In this document: positions 59,949-64,000 of the stretch, piece after piece
How the letters are laid out: each line of letters opens with the position of its first letter
How positions within the stretch are numbered: the stretch's first letter is position 1
Assembly: GCF_022458985.1 (NCBI RefSeq)
Contig: NC_061786.1
Coordinates: forward strand, 18,172,974 to 18,236,973
Direction of reading: 5' to 3'
Length of the DNA: 64,000 nucleotides
From: Mugil cephalus
Taxonomy: Eukaryota > Chordata > Actinopteri > Mugiliformes > Mugilidae
Program-made: the position numbers and the translations under genes
The notes under the pieces: model-generated
Told to the model about the DNA's origin: nothing
Seen by the model: the letters and a program-made list of their open reading frames with translations, nothing else
Databases searched by the model: none

Positions 59949-62900
59949 GTGTAGCGTCTGCTGGTGGTGCAGCTGCTGTAGCTGCTGATGTTGCTGCTGC
60001 GTGAGCTGTTGATGTTGCTGCTGCTGAAGCTGTTGATGCTGCTGCTGCTGCAGCTGTTGCTGCTGCTGCAGTTGTTGATGTTGCTGCTGCAACTGTTGGT
60101 GTTGCTGCTGCAGCTGTTGCTGCTGCTGCTGCAACTGTTGCTGCTGCTGTGACTGGGACTGATGATGGTGCTGCTGCTGCTGCTGCTGATGGTGGTGCAT
60201 CTTCTGCTGCTGCTGCTGCTGCGCCTGCATTTGTTGCGACTGTTTAGGCGGCGGCTGCCGACTTTGCTGCGAGTGAGACCGCTGCGGGTGAGGCTGCGGG
60301 GGAAGGTGGTGAGGTGGAGGTGGGGGAGGCAAAGTACCAGGGAGAAGAGGACCCATCTCTAACCCACTGAAGATCACTTGGCCGGGGTTTGAGTATCTAG
60401 TCGGCACTGGGTATGGGGTTGCAACAGCATCCTGGCTGTGATCAGTGACGGGGACAGAAGCTGCTGCTGCTGCAGCTGCTGCAGCGGCAGTGGCTGTCGG
60501 GTTGGTCAGGACATCAAGCTGAATATTCTGATTGGCCAGGAGAGACTGAACCAGGCCAATACTCTGAGTTGGGGACATGGCTTGAGCCGGACTGTGGATG
60601 GGCGCGATGGGAATGTTAACCGTGCAGGGAGGATTGTCTCCTGCCACTCCAGAAGGCCCCATCACTTTATGAGAACAGGAGAGAGAAGAAGTGCATGAGT
60701 GACTCTTACAAAACGGAACTCTGGTAAAATGAGAATGAAAAGACATGTAGCTCAATATTTTTGTACTTTTCAGGGTTGAAAACATTTTTCTTTCCTTCAC
60801 ACCTGGTAGGTCATCTTCATCCTCGCTGAACACGTTAGGGTTGAACACGGGCAGGCTCATGAAGTCGTGTGTAATCTTTCGTACCTCCGGAAGGTAGATG
60901 GTCATCTGTCTCGGTTGCAAGTGAAGCAAACTGGTTTTATAGATGACTGAAATGAAAGAGTAGTAGACGGAAGAATTAACGGGGAAGAAATATAGGAGCC
61001 GTTCAGTTAGAAAAAGCAACGTGTATGTGTGGGTTTTGGGGGATTTACCTGCACCGAGATTGGCAGGGAGGAACGTCGCAAGTCCAACAATTTTGAACTT
61101 TGTCCCCCAAATGTTAGACGTGACTTGTGCAAGGTAATTGTGCTGTGAAAGCGACAACATGAATAAGCAATCAAAAGAAATGATGCGGCTATATTGTTTT
61201 TGTTTGTTTGTATTATTTCATTACCTCTGTTATTCCATCCATAGAAAACTCCCTGCGCGTCAAACTTGGCGACCGAACCGGAGGCTTCTTCGTCGGTAGC
61301 CGTGGCGACCGCTGGCCTTCCTGATTGGCGCGAGAAAGCTTGGGAGATTTTCTCGACTCCGTGTTCAGCCTTTAAAAACAACACAACAATAAAGTCAACT
61401 TGAATGGCGAAATAAACCCTGGAAATAAAAAAAAAAAAAAAATGTGCACGTGTCCATGTTTAGGTGACCTGTTTCCCCGGGATAACTTTGGCGACTTCTT
61501 CCCGACCCACTCATCGCTCAGCTCAATGTCACTGGAGTCGGAGCAGTTGCAGCTGTCCGTGTATGAAATCATGGGATTCACGCACACCTCCTCTGAAAGA
61601 AAAATAATACAGAATAAGGAGGTGTTTAGCTGCAGTAAACATATTGACACTTAAGTAAATTGTCTCCAACTTAACCAATGCTGTTCCTGTATCCGGCCAT
61701 GTTAGATTAGAGAAATGTGTTCACCACCACGGAGTCTGAACTGGTATTTCCTAAAGGTGAATCATGCCTCCCCTAACACTTTCCTGTTGTTATTCTTGTT
61801 CATCCACATGACGTCATGTGCAGTACCTAAGAAATGGTATATGCAACCTTCGGGTTGACTCTAACCCACCTGCCTTTCCGTCGGTTTTTGGATCCATGAT
61901 GACAAACTCAGGCCGAAGCTTACTAATGCGCCTTCCCTTGAGAATGGGCACCAGTCCTCCTAAATATTCTAGGTAGAGAGTGTAGCAGGGTCCGCCCGCC
62001 TCTGGACTGTCCTCCGCTCGCTTCATGGTGCAGTGCAGCCTCTCATTCCCAGCTGTGGGATAGCTCACGAAATCACGGATGTTGTTGGGGTCAGGAATCG
62101 GGGGCTAGAACAAAGAGAGGAAAAGAGCCGTAGGATTGCTGGGAAACTCGAATGAAAACATGTCAGCAGTTTTACGCTTTTGGGAGAAGCGCGAGAGAGT
62201 CTGTAAGAAAGTGTGCTACCGAACAGGGATCAGAATCTCCCCGCTGCGCCAAACAGGACCCGAGGCAAACTTAAACTTTAATACCTTGATGGTGGGTATG
62301 AAAGCAGTGGTGACATAAGAGCAGAGCAGGGAGGGCATGTTCAGCTTCCCCACGTCTTTCTCCTCTCGCAGGGCGCTGGCGATGCCTTGCTTGCACAGAA
62401 GCTGGAGGCTGGCCACTCGGTGCTCTACGCGCACCACGTAGAGCGCCGGCCCGCATGCAAGGAACAGCCGAGAGTCTCTGTGACCCCAGCAGATGGTGGT
62501 GATCGGCCTCTGAAAAACCATTCACAATCAAAGAAATGTATTATAAATGTCTCCATACTCAAAAAAATGCTAAGCTGCATGTGTTGTTCCAAGCTTTTGC
62601 TTTGAAACTAAAAATCCTTGTATCTGCTTAGGTGCATGCACACTTCCAATCGCAGCCTAGATTTTATGAAATTAACTTTTAATCTCTCTACCTCTACATT
62701 ACTGTGTTTTTTTCAGACCTCTAGCCCTCATTTTGCAAAAGATCTGACCTGTGCCGGTGTCTCCAAAGTGTAGATATGTTCGCCCTGAACGTTGTAGAAC
62801 TTGACAAGGGCGTTCCTCATGATGGACGCGCAGGCGGAGTCAGCGGACAGCCCGTGTCTCTCCATGCCGGCCACAGCCAGGAGGTCTCCCTGGGAGCACC

Positions 62901-63981
62901 ACTGGGCCTCAACGTCTGCAGGGCGAGGGGGGAAAAAATGCCGTATCTGGTTGACAGAAGTCATCAGAAAACAAGAGCTCACCCTCTTTCTCCGAGCATC
63001 ATACCTTTCAGCCCTGAGCGGATAATACCAGGAGAGAGGTCATCGTAGTTGTTCATCAGACTGATATCTCCGGATAAGAAGGTGACCGTCAACAGCGGCT
63101 TGACTCTCCGCACTGAAGAGGAGAAAGCAGACTTGTGTGAGTTCTCTTCAGCCAGCACATGTTACACGAGCGCTGTATACGAGGAGAAATCGGGTCGGAC
63201 CTAACGGCAGAATATTGTCGTCGGAGTCCGTGTCGCTCTCCGTGCTGTCCTCGACCAGGAAGTCGGGGCAGTTCCAGGACATGCTCACAATCCCGTCGGA
63301 TTCGTGCAGCAGAACGTGGGCGAGCATCCGCCCGTGACAGTCCATCACTATCACCTGACCGTCCGCTGTGCCAAACAAGACCTAAGGGTTGAAGAGTCAC
63401 TGCATATTAAACCTTCACAGACAACCTTCACTGACAAGTCCACTATTTTTAATTGTTCCATACTTAAACTTTCCTATTGCCCATAATTAAGATTTGTTAA
63501 AGGACAAAAAAACAAGATCATAGAACAAAAATTCAGGTAGTACCTGCTGATCATCAGGTGTCCAGATGCCACACGTGATTTGACTCTCCAGGTTAATCTC
63601 AGAGGACCAGTGTCTTTGGCCGCTGACCGAGCCGACTAACACGAAGCCATCCCTGTACGCGATGAGGGCTTGAGTTCCATCGTGTGACCAAGTGAAGTCG
63701 CTCACCTGGACCAAAGAGGGATTCATCAGCGAGATATTTACACAAGAACGTAACAAGACATTGCTCAATTTGTGCACATTGCAAGACTTCCGTATCACTG
63801 CAACATTTCCCTTTGTTTTTTTTTTGGCTAAAAATCTATAAAAGTTACCAACCTGTGCTCCTCTGTCATTCACCAACTCCACAGACCATCTCCCCTCGTA
63901 CTGGATCCACACAAAAATCCCCCCTTCCATGTCGCACGTGGCCAGCTTCTGAAAGGGTTCATTCCAACGCACCAAGACAAC
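56856..63981 (-). CDS. tulp4: Tubby-like protein 4 (TULP4), 5' end outside window
   Basis: TULP4 is a WD40, SOCS-box and tubby-domain protein, a presumed substrate receptor of a cullin-5 ubiquitin ligase. Thirteen exons: 63981-63853, 63705-63544, 63381-63201, 63112-63005, 62915-62749, 62509-62285, 62104-61870, 61592-61469, 61369-61225, 61142-61049, 60946-60803, 60664-57186, 56972-56856. Phases agree, giving 1769 aa. The start is missing (roughly 100 residues by comparison with human). WD40 repeats: LVRWNEPFQKLATCDMEGGI, VSDFTWSHDGTQALIAYRDG, FGTADGQVIVMDCHGRMLAH, TICWGHRDSRLFLACG. The tubby half one reads YTLYLEYLGGLVPILKGRRI and SKLRPEFVIMDPKTD, continuing NYLAQVTSNIWGTKFKIVG and IYKTSLLHLQPRQMTIYLPE. 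The tubby end is FGRIDGNAYILDFQYPFSAV, ending NVTQRLK. The 3479-nt exon carries a glutamine-rich block that I do not recall in human TULP4, a poly-Ala run and poly-Pro runs. Confidence 0.95.
57825..57890 (-). repeat. tulp4: poly-proline coding tract in tulp4
   Basis: CCN/CCG-rich run encoding SPPPPTAPPPPPPLPPPPPP between KPIL and TELPPSK. A proline-rich segment sits at a similar position in mammalian TULP4, but is shorter. Confidence 0.8.
59615..60285 (-). repeat. tulp4: glutamine/histidine-rich coding repeat in tulp4 (about 220 codons)
   Basis: CAG/CAA runs with interspersed His, Met, Leu and Arg codons encode motifs such as QQQHQQLQQQHQQLQ and QQMQQQQQQMQQQ. The longest pure run is eleven Gln. 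The frame stays open throughout and the flanks are ordinary TULP4 sequence (QVIFSGLEMG before, KVNPPPPYPGTV after). The mix of CAG and CAA, with a Q-rich heptad-like spacing of L/M/I, could favour coiled-coil formation. Confidence 0.9.
60460..60493 (-). repeat. tulp4: poly-alanine coding tract in tulp4
   Basis: GCN codons encode a run of ten Ala after NPTAT and before SVPVTD. Like the glutamine tract, it lies within the insertion between the tubby half-domains. Confidence 0.85.
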
Positions 63982-64000
63982 CTGCAAATTCCCCAAACAG

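Noticed and set aside
59474-60362. Long plus-strand open frames rich in Ala or Leu opposite the tulp4 glutamine tract
   Set aside because: They are mirror frames of CAG/CAA repeats (CTG/TGC/GCT on the other strand). They have no start context, splice support or non-repeat sequence.

Overview
The window is vertebrate nuclear DNA, and most likely from a teleost fish. It has short spliced exons with GT-AG introns and polyadenylation signals. It also has vertebrate tRNA-Ala genes and fish-type transposon remnants (Tc1-like, hAT-like and Rex1/CR1-like LINE pieces). Compact introns suggest a percomorph, but the species cannot be named. All proteins were identified from remembered family sequences, without a database search.

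Layout. 1-2540 (+): 3' end of mapre3 (EB3). 2850-3532: two identical tRNA-Ala(AGC) genes. 4290-17763 (-): otoferlin (otof), 40 exons plus three alternative terminal exons, apparently starting downstream of the usual first C2 domain. 17764-21370: repeat-rich spacer. 21371-24210 (+): last exons of an unrecognised gene. 24600-29010 (+): map7, 15 coding exons. 30112-35579 (-): an unnamed armadillo-repeat protein. 37518-46579 (+): ahi1 (jouberin). 47503-53116 (-): slc18b1, a vesicular polyamine-type MFS transporter. 53117-55060: spacer. 55060-63981 (-): tulp4, cut by the right edge and carrying a very long glutamine-rich insertion.

The gene models are internally consistent. Exon phases agree at every junction for otof (1787 aa), map7 (639 aa), the armadillo gene (567 aa), slc18b1 (444 aa) and tulp4 (1769 aa, partial). 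For ahi1 (1229 aa) they agree only if a 26-nt exon is added. The left part (mapre3-otof) corresponds to human 2p23, and the right part (map7-ahi1-slc18b1-tulp4) to human 6q. A synteny junction therefore lies between about 17.8 and 24.6 kb.

The genes do not form one pathway. They cover microtubules (mapre3, map7), hair-cell exocytosis (otof), the primary cilium (ahi1), vesicular transport (slc18b1) and a SOCS/tubby protein (tulp4). The points most worth checking are the triplicated otof C-terminal exon, the missing otof N-terminus, the tulp4 glutamine insertion, two stop-free 3n introns in tulp4, and two convergent gene pairs whose facing poly(A) signals have the same 39-nt offset.
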